Positions 1 through 7,824 of a DNA stretch of 46,897 nucleotides are shown here, one piece after another. The position numbers were made by a program, and so were the translations under genes. Under the pieces are notes generated by a model, which saw nothing but the letters and a program-made list of their open reading frames with translations, had not been told where the DNA came from and did not search any database. Source of the DNA: an uncultured Bacteroidales bacterium. Lineage in GTDB: Bacteria > Bacteroidota > Bacteroidia > Bacteroidales > Muribaculaceae. Each line of letters opens with the position of its first letter. The stretch's first letter is position 1. The stretch lies in NCBI GenBank assembly GCA_947175535.1, contig CAMWNF010000007.1, forward strand, positions 1 to 46,897, read 5' to 3'.

Positions 1-234
1 GTCTTTCTTCAGCATTGTGACGCCCGCCGTTATATCGGGATTTTCGTTGACGGTTATGACGGTCTCTCCGTTGTCAGTCACTGTCAGATATGACGGATTT
101 GATAAGCCGCTCAGAACTTGAACAGGTTCGGCAGTGCCGTTCTCGCAATCAAATTGATAAACATGAAATGTTGTGTCGGCAGGAGTCCCGTAAGAGCCGA
201 CAAGCATAAGCAGTCCAAGAGCTGAATTAAGCAT
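1..234 (-). CDS. Lactonase-family (6-phosphogluconolactonase-like beta-propeller) protein, N-terminal part
   Basis: Leftward gene that starts at ATG 232-234 and runs off the left edge, so only 78 codons are visible. After a short N-terminus the protein reads LVGSYG, then VYQFDCENG, GLSNPSYLTVT and VNEN. This is the start of a YbhE/lactonase-type seven-bladed propeller (strand VGTYT, then NPSYL, then VNE). Members hydrolyse 6-phosphogluconolactone or related sugar lactones. An in-frame stop lies upstream with no other ATG between, which fixes the start. A hydrophobic N-terminus (residues 1-12) is too short to call a signal peptide. Promoter-like boxes lie 43-73 bp upstream. Family call is fairly good; the exact substrate is unknown. 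Confidence 0.72.
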   Translation of the reverse strand, partial: MLNSALGLLMLVGSYGTPADTTFHVYQFDCENGTAEPVQVLSGLSNPSYLTVTDNGETVITVNENPDITAGVTMLKKD

Positions 235-276
235 ATATCCTATGGTTAGTTTCGATTTTCAATTATTAGTCAATAG

Positions 277-307
277 CAAATTTAACCATAGTTTTTTAAT
301 AATGAAA
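277..307 (-). promoter_or_regulatory. Bacteroidetes-type promoter for the lactonase-family gene
   Basis: Read on the minus strand, TTTC at 307-304 is followed after 19 bp by TAAATTTG at 284-277, matching the Bacteroidetes TTTG-N19-TAnnTTTG consensus with one mismatch in the -33 box. It sits 43 bp upstream of the start codon at 234. Confidence 0.5.
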
Positions 308-358
308 CAGTCGAGGATATAATGGATGGACCAAATGTTATTTTTCTATAGTTGCTGA

Positions 359-757
359 TTAGTTGAGACCAGCCTTTCTGGCTCTTCGTATGTTTCGTTT
401 TATGACATCTTCATATTTCATTCGCATAAGAATCCCATCTTTTGAATTTTCCATATAATCAAGCAAGAGACTGTCAAGATGAGATGCCTTTCTTGCAATA
501 GAAACATAAACGCTGTCCTGGCGCAATGAATCTCTTACCGCGTTACAACTGATACCATGTTTTATTAATTTTTCGGCGCGTTCACAAGCATCAGTAAGTA
601 TGGATTCAAGCAAAGTCAGCACACTGTCTGCATTCTCTGACGTAATGGAATCATGGATTTGAAGTGAGTCGTACCGATTGATAATTTCCTCTTTTGTTTC
701 TTTGCCTTTACATGCGAAAAATAATATTGGTAGTAATAAAATGAATAACCTTTTCAT
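359..757 (-). CDS. Small lipoprotein of unknown function (132 aa)
   Basis: The likely start is the internal ATG at 755-757, because it gives a textbook SPII signal peptide: MKRLFILLLPILFFAC with the lipobox cysteine at residue 16. An in-frame ATG further upstream (805) would put 16 extra hydrophobic residues in front. The mature part (about 116 residues) is charged and predicted helical, with DSLQIHDSITSENADSVLTL-type heptads and a strongly basic C-terminus (RNIRRARKAGLN). It has two later cysteines. No family recognised. It is the last gene of an AT-rich leftward cassette (gap of 60 bp from the preceding small lipoprotein), so it is probably cotranscribed with it. Confidence 0.72.
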   Translation of the reverse strand: MKRLFILLLPILFFACKGKETKEEIINRYDSLQIHDSITSENADSVLTLLESILTDACERAEKLIKHGISCNAVRDSLRQDSVYVSIARKASHLDSLLLDYMENSKDGILMRMKYEDVIKRNIRRARKAGLN

Positions 758-817
758 ATAAACATAAAAAAGTATGCACCATTGAAAAATGATGCATACT
801 GACATTAAAAACCGTTA

Positions 818-985
818 TTAATCTCCGTTTAATAATCTACCGATGGTATAACCTGCCTGATATGCTTCATCATGGGTTACGCTTGTTGTTCCACCGCAAG
901 ATGAAATAATCAGCATTCCTGTAACGGCTATGAAAAGAGCCACTGAGAATGTAAATAGATGAGGGTTAAATGTAATTCGTTTCAT
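818..985 (-). CDS. Very small lipoprotein (55 aa), unknown function
   Basis: An ORF shorter than usual gene-calling limits. It starts at ATG 983-985 and stops with TAA at 818-820. It begins MKRITFNPHL, then has a hydrophobic segment (residues 11-27) ending in IISSC, a lipobox with the lipidated cysteine at residue 30. The mature lipopeptide would be only 26 residues: CGGTTSVTHDE followed by AYQAGYTIGRLLNGD, a compact amphipathic helix with a GYxxG pattern. It lies 24 bp downstream of the preceding exported-protein gene and 60 bp before the next lipoprotein. Evidence that it is real: start, lipobox and stop are all in register, and it fits the same-strand spacing of the cassette. Function unknown. 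Confidence 0.68.
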   Translation of the reverse strand: MKRITFNPHLFTFSVALFIAVTGMLIISSCGGTTSVTHDEAYQAGYTIGRLLNGD

Positions 986-1009
986 GAGATTGATATTTAG
1001 GATTAAAAA

Positions 1010-1405
1010 TTAGTTTGTGCCACATTTGTTTCCTTCCAGACTGACTATTTCAAAATCTTCTAAAGTGTAGGTCCGATTGTTTTCATTAATTGAATTAGGA
1101 ATACGCATCTTAAGAACAGAAGAACCGTTAGCATTAGCGAAATGCTTATCTGAATATGTCTTTGAAATTCTGATAGTACTATTCTCCAGTTTATATGTAA
1201 CTTTTACCGAGACGGTAAGATTTGCCGCACTTTGACCATCATTGCTAAAAGTTATAGTAAGTGTATTCAGACCGGAGTCGTAGTTCTTACTGAAGACTTC
1301 AACTGTGTCATTCGTGCCTTTGATTCGACAAATTTCGTCGGCGTTTATTGTATTTGACATTAGAAATACTACAGCACAAACCAGTATAAAGATGATTCGT
1401 TTCAT
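1010..1405 (-). CDS. Secreted protein of unknown function (131 aa)
   Basis: N-terminal Sec signal peptide of about 22 residues (MKRIIFILVCAVVFLMSNTINA, cleavage after NADE or INA). The mature protein of about 108 residues is rich in Thr, Ser, Asn and Val in alternating patterns, such as LTITFSNDG and LTVSVKVTYKL, which suggests a single beta-sandwich domain. Only two cysteines are present after cleavage, one near the start (DEICRI) and one four residues from the end (NKCGTN). They could form a disulfide tying the termini together. No family recognised. It lies 11 bp downstream of another secreted-protein gene and is probably cotranscribed with it. Confidence 0.75.
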   Translation of the reverse strand: MKRIIFILVCAVVFLMSNTINADEICRIKGTNDTVEVFSKNYDSGLNTLTITFSNDGQSAANLTVSVKVTYKLENSTIRISKTYSDKHFANANGSSVLKMRIPNSINENNRTYTLEDFEIVSLEGNKCGTN

Positions 1406-1416
1406 TTGTTTAGGTA

Positions 1417-1734
1417 TTAAAGGTTAAAATACCATACGTTATTACGTGAACGACCACCGAGATCGACCATGTAAGAGTATCCGCTCATATTGCTTTCTCT
1501 GGCTAAATGCCATTCATCCCCATGGTAGATGTAGACATTCCCGTCTTCAATCTTATAAGGAATGTTTAATAGCTTTGTTGTTGCGGAGCCAGAGCCAAAC
1601 CGCTTCACCAATGTAACTGTGTTTCTGGTTGTTTCGGCATTGACTTCTGTCGAAATTGAATGTGCATCAGCCGTAAATGTCGGCGCATAACTTATGCCCA
1701 TAACTAAGGCAACGCTAAATAGAAATTTTTTCAT
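1417..1734 (-). CDS. Secreted protein of unknown function (105 aa)
   Basis: Signal peptide MKKFLFSVALVMGISYAPTF with likely cleavage after TADA (about residue 24). The mature domain of about 80 residues contains a KRFGSGSATTKLLNIPYKI segment, then NVYIYHGDEWHLA, and ends in GGRSRNNVWYFNL, all suggestive of a small beta-rich fold with aromatic residues. There are no cysteines in the mature part. It is the first gene after the XRE regulator: a Bacteroidetes -7 box lies at 1770-1777, and tandem dyads lie at 1811-1847 between the regulator's end and this start. No homologous family recognised. Confidence 0.74.
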   Translation of the reverse strand: MKKFLFSVALVMGISYAPTFTADAHSISTEVNAETTRNTVTLVKRFGSGSATTKLLNIPYKIEDGNVYIYHGDEWHLARESNMSGYSYMVDLGGRSRNNVWYFNL

Positions 1735-1769
1735 AATAAAATAGGATTAAAAAATCAGTTATTTAGCTG

Positions 1770-1777
1770 CAAAGATA
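1770..1777 (-). promoter_or_regulatory. -7 promoter element (TATCTTTG) of the exported-protein cassette
   Basis: Minus-strand TATCTTTG matches TAnnTTTG exactly and lies 36 bp before the start of the secreted-protein gene at 1734. No TTTG -33 box exists at the usual 19-21 bp distance. A promoter without a -33 box may need an activator. Confidence 0.5.
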
Positions 1778-1810
1778 AAGGCTTGGTTGATAGCGGATGG
1801 CTGATTGGGC

Positions 1811-1847
1811 GTAAATGAAATTTACTGAAGCGTAAAATAATTTTACG
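1811..1847. promoter_or_regulatory. Tandem dyad operators GTAAA-N5-TTTAC
   Basis: Two inverted repeats, at 1811-1825 (gtaaatgaaatttac) and 1832-1846 (gtaaaataattttac; flanking C and G extend it to 1831-1847). Both share GTAAA-N5-TTTAC, and their centres (1818 and 1839) are 21 bp apart, two helical turns. They lie upstream of the cassette -7 box and overlap the stop codon of the XRE gene. The arrangement is what a dimeric HTH protein would bind; the neighbouring regulator is the obvious candidate (inference). Confidence 0.55.
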
Positions 1848-2061
1848 GAAGTTGACTTTCTGATATAAAGACTGAATAAACGGCGAAGAAATCGCGTTTT
1901 AGCGCAATGGAGATTAACAGGAGCTGCTGGGTGTTTATCGAAGGTTGCGAAAAGATATAATACACGTTTGGTCGTTCGCAGTTTATTTTGCGAGCGAGCC
2001 ACGCCGGAGTTCGTTCCTGACGTTCCAATTCCTCTTTTATGAGCTGACCGATGTGTATCAT
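1843..2061 (-). CDS. Small XRE-type helix-turn-helix regulator (72 aa)
   Basis: Start chosen at ATG 2059-2061 (MIHIGQLIKEELERQERTP), the conserved beginning of a compact Bacteroidetes XRE family. The longer upstream extension to 2127 is not family-like. Residues 5-60 form the HTH: IGQLIKEEL, TPAWLARKINCERPNVYYIF as helices 2-3, then SINTQQLLLISIALKRDFF, where family members have a similar ID(T)ELLLRIS..DFF. It is a predicted DNA-binding protein with no effector domain. Its stop codon lies inside one of two dyad elements preceding the next gene, so it may control the four small exported proteins downstream. The link is inference; the HTH call is strong. Confidence 0.8.
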   Translation of the reverse strand: MIHIGQLIKEELERQERTPAWLARKINCERPNVYYIFSQPSINTQQLLLISIALKRDFFAVYSVFISESQLP

Positions 2062-2173
2062 ACAATGAGCTGAACCACTTTTACTGCTCTTAACCGAGGT
2101 ACCGCCAAGCACCTTGAAAACAAGCAAGTATAAGTAATTCAGCCCATCTACACGGACTGAACTCCTACTTCTG

Positions 2174-2245
2174 CTTATTCTCGTTTTCTAAAAATTGGCG
2201 GTTTTCGGTTAAGAGAATAAGAGCATAGAAGCTCTGATTTTTTTA
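2174..2245. terminator. Terminator-like hairpins in a 281-bp gene-free gap
   Basis: An outer inverted repeat (cttattctc 2174-2182 with gagaataag 2213-2221) overlaps a small hairpin: agagc 2220-2224, loop of 6, gctct 2231-2235. The small hairpin is followed by GATTTTTTT on the plus strand. The T-run points to plus-strand termination, yet the flanking genes are both leftward. It could instead end the mutS operon message. The rest of 2062-2342 is AT-rich and shows no other feature. Confidence 0.35.
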
Positions 2246-2342
2246 TTTAATTTTCAGTAATTTACTCTGAATCGTAATTTCTTATGATTATATTTTATTA
2301 CAAAAATAGCATAAATTTTATTAGACGGCAATATGCAGGGGG

Positions 2343-2870
2343 CTATTCAAAGTAGCCGTAGACTTTGTAGTGGAGGGTGGCGGCGGTGGATTGTGAGGGG
2401 AGGATTGTGGTTGCCATCAGATGCATCGGCACTGAGGGCAGCGAAGGGGAGTAGGGCGGTTGAATGTAGTCGGTCGAGATTGTAGAAAAGCCGAGCTTAG
2501 AATAGAAGTCACGTCGTCTGATGGTTTCGGGACGACCGTCGACCGCCGGTTCTATTTCTACGACGAGAGGACGATTGCCTATTTTTTCAATCAGTTGGCG
2601 CATGGCTTCCGAGCCGACGCCTTTGCCGCGGAAGTTAGGGGCTATGACGAAATGCTCGACGTATGAGAAGTGCTCGAAGGTCCAGAGAGTCAGCATTCCG
2701 ACGAGATGACCATCGGCTATTATAGCGAACAAAGCCGGACAACCGGCTGTCGCTGGTGACTCGATAAGTGACCATTCGCGGCGTTCCTCAGCAGGGAAAG
2801 ATTCGTCATAAAGTTTGTGAAGAAGCGAGAGGTCGTCGGGGGTGACGACGGTTGTAAGTTCTACGTTCAT
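2343..2870 (-). CDS. GNAT-family N-acetyltransferase
   Basis: 175-residue single-domain GNAT fold. Residues 48-60 (LFAIIADGHLVGM) and 66-80 (FSYVEHFVIAPNFRG) are strands 2-4. The acetyl-CoA pyrophosphate loop is RGKGVGSEAM, matching Q/RxxGxG/A. The sequence ends with RRDFYSKLGF, the typical FY..GF strand-helix. Such enzymes move an acetyl group from acetyl-CoA to an amine; the substrate cannot be read from sequence. The gene begins 5 bp after the mutS stop, so it is probably translated from the mutS message. Nothing suggests a role in repair. Confidence 0.85.
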   Translation of the reverse strand: MNVELTTVVTPDDLSLLHKLYDESFPAEERREWSLIESPATAGCPALFAIIADGHLVGMLTLWTFEHFSYVEHFVIAPNFRGKGVGSEAMRQLIEKIGNRPLVVEIEPAVDGRPETIRRRDFYSKLGFSTISTDYIQPPYSPSLPSVPMHLMATTILPSQSTAATLHYKVYGYFE

Positions 2871-2875
2871 GATTG

Positions 2876-5491
2876 TCAGCTTTTGCCGAGAAGAATCCGG
2901 CGTATATCATTGAGTTTGGTTAATGCCTGAAGAGGTGTGAGGTTGTCGATGTCTGTGCCGATGATTTCGTCGCGCACCTGAGATAAAACGGGGTCGTCGA
3001 GCTGGAAGAATGACAGCTGCATGCCACCGCAGCTCTCTGCCATGTTGCTGAGGTCATGTCCGATGTCTTCGCGCTGCTGGGTTGATTCGAGGTGGTGAAG
3101 GACTTCGTTGGCGCGGCGCACAATCGATTGGGGCATGCCGGCGAGTTTGGCGACATGGATACCGAAACTGTGTTCGCTGCCGCCTCGTGCGAGTTTACGG
3201 AGAAAGACAACTTTTCCGTCGATTTCCTTTACCGATACGTTATAATTGACAATTCGGTCAAACGAGCGTTCCATCTCGTTAAGTTCGTGGTAATGGGTCG
3301 CGAAAAGAGTCTTGGGGTGTAGACCCGGAGTCTGGTGTATATGCTCGACTATCGCCCATGCGATAGAGATGCCGTCGTAGGTCGACGTGCCTCTGCCAAG
3401 TTCGTCGAAAAGAATCAAAGAGCGGCGACTCATGTTATTGAGGATGGATGCCGCTTCGTTCATCTCGACCATGAAAGTCGACTCACCGAGCGAGATGTTG
3501 TCGCTTGCACCGACGCGGGTGAAGATTTTGTCGACTGTGCCGATGCGCGCGCTGTCGGCAGCCACAAAGCAACCAATCTGAGCCATGATGACATTAAGGG
3601 CTGTCTGACGGAGCAATGCAGATTTACCTGACATATTCGGACCTGTAATCATCATTATCTGCGTCGTTTCGTTGTCGAGACTGACTGAGTTGGCGATATA
3701 CGGTTCGCCGGGAGGGAGTTCACGCTCAATGACAGGATGACGTGCTTCGACGAGTTCAATCGTCAGCGAGTCGTCGACGGTCGGACGTGCGTAGCGGTTT
3801 TCAGCTGCGACGCGGGTAAACGACAGGAGCACGTCAAGACGGGCAAGCATCGAAGCATTGACCTTTAGCGCAGGTATATATTGAGCGACAGCAGCTATAA
3901 GTTCGGAATAGAGCCGTGCTTGAATAGTCTCTATCTTTTCCTGCGCACCGAGGATTTTTTCCTCATACTCCTTGAGTTCCTGCGTGATGTAGCGTTCGGC
4001 GTTGACAAGCGTCTGTTTGCGTATCCACTCCGACGGCACTTTGTCGCGATGAGTGTTTGTGACTTCGATATAGTAGCCGAAAACGTTGTTGTAGCCGATT
4101 TTGAGCGACGATATGCCGGTGGCGGCAATCTCGCGCTGCTGTATGTTCAGAAGATAGTCTTTACCCTGATAAGCGATGTGGCGGAGGTCGTCGAGTTCGG
4201 AGTTAACGCCGTCGGCGATGACTTCGCCGCGGTTGACGGCAATCGGAGCATCCTCGCGAATCTCGCGGCTTATGCGTTCGCGTATGGTCGCGCATGGATT
4301 GAGTTGTTCGCCGATTGACTTAAGAGCGGGCTGTTCGGAAGACAGACACAGCTCACGGATTGGCTCAATGGCGCGCAAAGCGTTGCGGAGCTGAAGCATC
4401 TCGCGAGGAGAGATACGTTCGGTCGCCACTTTAGAGACGAGACGTTCGAGGTCGCCGACCTGTTCGAGATGTTCCCGCAGTTCGTCGCGTCGATCCGGGT
4501 CACGGAAGAAATATTCAACAACGTCAAGTCTGTTATTTATGGCTTTGGGGTCTTTGAGCGGGAAGAGGATCCATCGGCGTAACATTCTACCCCCCATAGG
4601 GCTGACAGTGCGGTCAAGGACGCTCAACAGGCTTTTCCCGCCTTCGTCAAGCGGTTCGATGAGTTCGAGATTTCGCACCGTAAAACGGTCGAGACGGACG
4701 TAGGCACTTTCTTCGATGCGTGAAATCGAGGTGATGTGAGATGTCCGGCGATGCTGAGTGAGGTCGAGGTAGTGAAGAATTGCTCCGGCTGCTATTATGG
4801 CGTCGTGCATGCGGTCGATACCAAAACCTTTTAATGACGCTGTTTCAAATTGCTTACGCAGGCGCTCGTTGGCTGCATCTGAGGTAAACACCCAATCCTC
4901 GAGCTCGAAGGTAATGGTTTTCGACGAGAAAGTTTCTTCAGCCTGCTGGCGATAGCCGCGTTGAACGAGAAGTTCCTTAGGCTCCATGTTGCCGAGTATC
5001 TTGTCGATGTAATCGGCAGGACCTTCAGCGGTGAGAAACTCACCGGTGCTGATGTCGAGAAATGCTATTCCGACTGATGATTTGTTGAAATGGACTGCGG
5101 CGAGGAAGTTATTCTCGCGGTGGGAGAGGACGTTGTCGTTCATCGCCACACCTGGAGTTACAAGCTCGATGATGCCGCGCTTGACCAGTTTTTTTGTCAG
5201 CTTCGGGTCTTCAAGCTGCTCGCAAATGGCGACGCGTTTGCCCGCCCGGACAAGTTTGGGCAGATAGGTGTCAAGAGCGTGATGTGGAAATCCGGCAAGT
5301 TCGACATACTGTGCAGAGCCGTTGGCACGCCGTGTCAGAGTGATGCCGAGGATGTCAGACGCGGCGATTGCGTCGTCGGAAAAAGTTTCATAGAAGTCGC
5401 CTACACGGAAAAGCAGTATCGCGTCGGGATGTTTCTGTTTCATCTCGGCGTATTGCTTCATCAGCGGTGTCTCGACAATTTTTTTTGCCAT
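2876..5491 (-). CDS. mutS: DNA mismatch repair protein MutS
   Basis: 871 residues, the usual MutS1 length. The mismatch-reading Phe-Tyr-Glu motif is at residues 33-35 (VGDFYETF). The Walker A loop (GPNMSGKS) is near residues 615-622 and the Walker B motif ([10 protein letters not shown]) near 693-700, followed by the ATPase signature [10 protein letters not shown]. It scans DNA as a dimer, binds base mismatches and small loops, and signals to MutL using ATP. The ORF starts 5 bp after an integral membrane protein gene and ends 5 bp before a GNAT gene, in an operon that begins with an ftsB-like gene. No truncation or missing catalytic residue was seen. Confidence 0.98.
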   Translation of the reverse strand: MAKKIVETPLMKQYAEMKQKHPDAILLFRVGDFYETFSDDAIAASDILGITLTRRANGSAQYVELAGFPHHALDTYLPKLVRAGKRVAICEQLEDPKLTKKLVKRGIIELVTPGVAMNDNVLSHRENNFLAAVHFNKSSVGIAFLDISTGEFLTAEGPADYIDKILGNMEPKELLVQRGYRQQAEETFSSKTITFELEDWVFTSDAANERLRKQFETASLKGFGIDRMHDAIIAAGAILHYLDLTQHRRTSHITSISRIEESAYVRLDRFTVRNLELIEPLDEGGKSLLSVLDRTVSPMGGRMLRRWILFPLKDPKAINNRLDVVEYFFRDPDRRDELREHLEQVGDLERLVSKVATERISPREMLQLRNALRAIEPIRELCLSSEQPALKSIGEQLNPCATIRERISREIREDAPIAVNRGEVIADGVNSELDDLRHIAYQGKDYLLNIQQREIAATGISSLKIGYNNVFGYYIEVTNTHRDKVPSEWIRKQTLVNAERYITQELKEYEEKILGAQEKIETIQARLYSELIAAVAQYIPALKVNASMLARLDVLLSFTRVAAENRYARPTVDDSLTIELVEARHPVIERELPPGEPYIANSVSLDNETTQIMMITGPNMSGKSALLRQTALNVIMAQIGCFVAADSARIGTVDKIFTRVGASDNISLGESTFMVEMNEAASILNNMSRRSLILFDELGRGTSTYDGISIAWAIVEHIHQTPGLHPKTLFATHYHELNEMERSFDRIVNYNVSVKEIDGKVVFLRKLARGGSEHSFGIHVAKLAGMPQSIVRRANEVLHHLESTQQREDIGHDLSNMAESCGGMQLSFFQLDDPVLSQVRDEIIGTDIDNLTPLQALTKLNDIRRILLGKS

Positions 5492-5496
5492 TATGT

Positions 5497-5874
5497 TTAG
5501 TGATTGTCGCCTTCGGCTAATTTACGCTGACGTGCAACGATTGCAAAATTGGAGTAGGCTCTGATAATCGCTCCTGCCAGAGTGAACGCAATCCAGTCGC
5601 GCAGATTGCCACCCTCCCAGAAGAGAAAGAAAGCTCCCGCGCAGAACATTATCGCTCCCCAGCTCTGAATGCGGAACAGACGCTTGAGCTTCATGTCTTT
5701 GCCGCGGTAGGGAGAAAGCAAAGAGCAGATGAACATAATCACAGCCCCGGCGGCATAAAGATATTTGAACCATTCGCCGGCTTCTGCCGGACCTTTAATC
5801 AGTGGAATCAACATGGCTACTGCAATCATCAGGAAGCCGGCTGTTGATATTAAGTATAGTGTTTTCTCTTTCAT
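5497..5874 (-). CDS. Small integral membrane protein, unknown function
   Basis: 125 residues with four predicted membrane segments: about 6-26 ([19 protein letters not shown]), 38-56, 70-88 ([16 protein letters not shown]) and 92-110. There is a basic loop ([17 protein letters not shown]) between the second and third, and a charged C-terminus. No cysteine pairs, catalytic signatures or recognised Pfam-type motifs. The same arrangement between an ftsB-like gene and mutS makes it part of a three- to four-gene operon (20 bp from the ftsB-like gene, 5 bp from mutS). Function unknown; the topology suggests a small multi-helix inner-membrane protein. Confidence 0.75.
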   Translation of the reverse strand: MKEKTLYLISTAGFLMIAVAMLIPLIKGPAEAGEWFKYLYAAGAVIMFICSLLSPYRGKDMKLKRLFRIQSWGAIMFCAGAFFLFWEGGNLRDWIAFTLAGAIIRAYSNFAIVARQRKLAEGDNH

Positions 5875-5894
5875 CAGAGTGTATTTTTACGTTT

Positions 5895-6203
5895 TTATTC
5901 GCGGGTGAAGATGAATACGTCTTCATCGGGGCGCTTCATGTTGTGGCGTTCGCGCACGACCTGTTCCATTATCTCCGGGTCGGTCGAAAGACGTGAGTTC
6001 AGTTCCTTATAATATAGCATAGAGTCGCGGTTAACCTGAACTTCATATCTCAGGCTGTCGATTATCCGCTGATATTCGATTTTATGAAGGACGGATGTTT
6101 CACTGAAAAAAATCATATATACCACAGCAGCCATCACGCCGATGGTAATCAGCGAGAAATAGCGGCGCAACCAGCGTGTCGATTTCTTGATATCAGTGTT
6201 CAT
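5895..6203 (-). CDS. ftsB: FtsB/DivIC-family septum formation initiator
   Basis: 102-residue bitopic protein. A short basic cytoplasmic N-terminus is followed by a membrane helix at about 18-34 (LITIGVMAAVVYMIFF), then a periplasmic coiled coil at about 42-72 (HKIEYQRIIDSLRYEVQ onward). It ends in a conserved tail with EQVVRERHNMKRPDEDVFIF, which resembles the DivIC/FtsB signature (ER..M.ppgE.v). FtsB forms a complex with FtsQ and FtsL that activates the septal peptidoglycan synthase FtsW-FtsI. It is encoded away from the dcw cluster here, as is usual. First gene of the mutS operon, with a promoter at 6226-6257. Confidence 0.87.
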   Translation of the reverse strand: MNTDIKKSTRWLRRYFSLITIGVMAAVVYMIFFSETSVLHKIEYQRIIDSLRYEVQVNRDSMLYYKELNSRLSTDPEIMEQVVRERHNMKRPDEDVFIFTRE

Positions 6204-6225
6204 TTCCCTATGGTTCTCTTTAGTG

Positions 6226-6257
6226 CAAATTTACTCCAAATCCACGAGCAAAGCAAA
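6226..6257 (-). promoter_or_regulatory. Promoter of the ftsB-mutS operon
   Basis: Minus strand: TTTG at 6257-6254, a 20-bp spacer, then TAAATTTG at 6233-6226. This is a full match to the Bacteroidetes consensus, 23 bp upstream of the ftsB-like start codon. Confidence 0.65.
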
Positions 6258-6330
6258 AAATTCTTTTCGGCAAAACAAGAAGGTGTGACAAAAACGATGA
6301 ACTTTCGGAAGACGGGTTCTTGGACGAATA

Positions 6331-6362
6331 AAGGGCTGTGTCGGAGTTTGACACAGCCCTTT
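6331..6362 (-). terminator. Hairpin terminator after the inositol phosphate synthase gene
   Basis: Perfect 12-bp stem: aagggctgtgtc 6331-6342, loop of 7, gacacagccctt 6350-6361 (one more T follows). On the minus strand it is followed by TTTATTCG. It lies 62 bp after the inositol phosphate synthase stop and before the ftsB-mutS operon promoter. Confidence 0.75.
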
Positions 6363-6423
6363 GGCTTGATGAATGGGTTATGAGGTGAAGGCGCGCACTG
6401 CCCGAAGCGGGCGTGGCGTCTTA

Positions 6424-7731
6424 TTAATCGATTTTTTCGTCAGCTTCGTAGCCGCCCATTTCGCGGATGGCGTTCTTGAGCATGACATACTGCTGGAAGA
6501 GGTGGTTGACGGGTACCTCATTCTTGGTGTAGTCGTGCATCGGGCTCTTGAGGAAGAAGCTGAGGAAGCGCTGGATGCCATGACGGCCGGCGCGTGCGGC
6601 GAGATCGCTCAGGAGCACGAGGTCGAGGCAGAGGGGAGCGGCGAGGATTGAGTCGCGGCAGAGGAAGTTGATCTTGATCTGCATGGGATAGCCCATCCAG
6701 CCGAAGATGTCGATGTTGTCCCAGCCTTCCTTGTTGTCGTTGCGCGGGGGATAGTAGTTGATACGTACTTTGTGGAAGTAGTCAGTGTAGAGGTCGGGCT
6801 GTTCTTCGGGCACGAGAATTGACTCGAGAGTAGACAGCTTGCTGACTTCTTTGGTGCGGAAGTTAGCGGGTTCGTCAAGAACGAGACCGTCGCGGTTGCC
6901 GAGGATGTTGGTTGAGAACCAGCCTGAGAGACCGAGGCAGCGTGTGCCGATGATGGGCGCGAAACCAGATTTAACGAGGGTCTGACCGGTCTTGAAGTCC
7001 TTACCTGCGATGGGCATGCCTGTTTTTTCAGCAAGTTCCCACATTGCGGGGATGTCGACAGTTGTGTTGGGGGCACCCATGATGAAGGGAGCGCCTTCAG
7101 CAAGAGCAGCATAAGCATAGCACATAGAAGGAGCGATGTGTTCCTTGTCGTCAGCCTTCATAGCTGCTTCGAGAGCTTCGAGCGTGTAGTGGCATTTTTC
7201 GTCAACGGGAACATAAACTTCAGTAGAAGCAGCCCAGAGAACAACCACACGGTCGAGGTTATATTCCTTCTTGAAGTTGCGGATGTCTTCGCGGAGCTGT
7301 TCAACCATTTCCCAACGAGTCTTGCCGACCATTACGTTGTCGCCGTCGAGACGTTTTGCGTAGTTGTGGTCGAAAGCAGCCTTGAGGGGCTTGATGGCTT
7401 CGAGTTCTTCTTTGACGGGGTTGATGTCTTTTTCTTTGAGGACTTCAGCGTTGATAGCCGATTCGTAAGCATTGGCGGGATAAACGTCCCATGCTGCGAA
7501 AACGATGTCGTTGAGGTCTGCGATGGGAACTATCTCGTCGTATTTGAGATATTTTGTCTCTTTACCGTCGCTGACGCGGATTTTGTCGTATTGAGTCATA
7601 GAACCGACGGGCTTGGCAAGACCTTTGCGCGCCATGAGTACGCCGGTCATAAAAGTAGTAGTGACTGCGCCGAGACCGACGACCATCACACCGAGCTTAC
7701 CCTCTGCGGGTTTAACGTTACATTTGCTCAT
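6424..7731 (-). CDS. ino1: myo-Inositol-1(3)-phosphate synthase
   Basis: 435 residues from ATG 7729-7731; a TTG two codons earlier is a less likely start. It has the NAD-binding GLGAV loop after LGVMVV, the GKDFKTGQT active-site segment, and NYYPPRNDNKEGWDNIDI with the conserved lysine and asparagines. It converts D-glucose 6-phosphate to 1L-myo-inositol 1-phosphate with NAD as bound cofactor. In Bacteroidetes the product supplies inositol phospholipids and inositol sphingolipids. Its upstream neighbour on the same strand is a CDP-alcohol phosphatidyltransferase (260-bp gap), so the two probably serve one lipid pathway. A hairpin terminator follows. Confidence 0.94.
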   Translation of the reverse strand: MSKCNVKPAEGKLGVMVVGLGAVTTTFMTGVLMARKGLAKPVGSMTQYDKIRVSDGKETKYLKYDEIVPIADLNDIVFAAWDVYPANAYESAINAEVLKEKDINPVKEELEAIKPLKAAFDHNYAKRLDGDNVMVGKTRWEMVEQLREDIRNFKKEYNLDRVVVLWAASTEVYVPVDEKCHYTLEALEAAMKADDKEHIAPSMCYAYAALAEGAPFIMGAPNTTVDIPAMWELAEKTGMPIAGKDFKTGQTLVKSGFAPIIGTRCLGLSGWFSTNILGNRDGLVLDEPANFRTKEVSKLSTLESILVPEEQPDLYTDYFHKVRINYYPPRNDNKEGWDNIDIFGWMGYPMQIKINFLCRDSILAAPLCLDLVLLSDLAARAGRHGIQRFLSFFLKSPMHDYTKNEVPVNHLFQQYVMLKNAIREMGGYEADEKID

Positions 7732-7824
7732 TGTCAAATTAGTTTTGATTGAGGTTATTTTAAGATTTTATGTTCGAGGTAATTGTTTTACTGTGTCAAA
7801 GACATAGAAAACGCTTAAACAGCG

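Noticed and set aside
1763-2065. 100-aa leftward ORF overlapping the XRE gene
   Set aside because: It runs in another frame across the dyads and the HTH gene and shows no protein-like pattern; the HTH frame is clearly the real one.
7138-7752. 204-aa rightward ORF opposite the inositol phosphate synthase
   Set aside because: Shadow of a highly conserved enzyme on the other strand.
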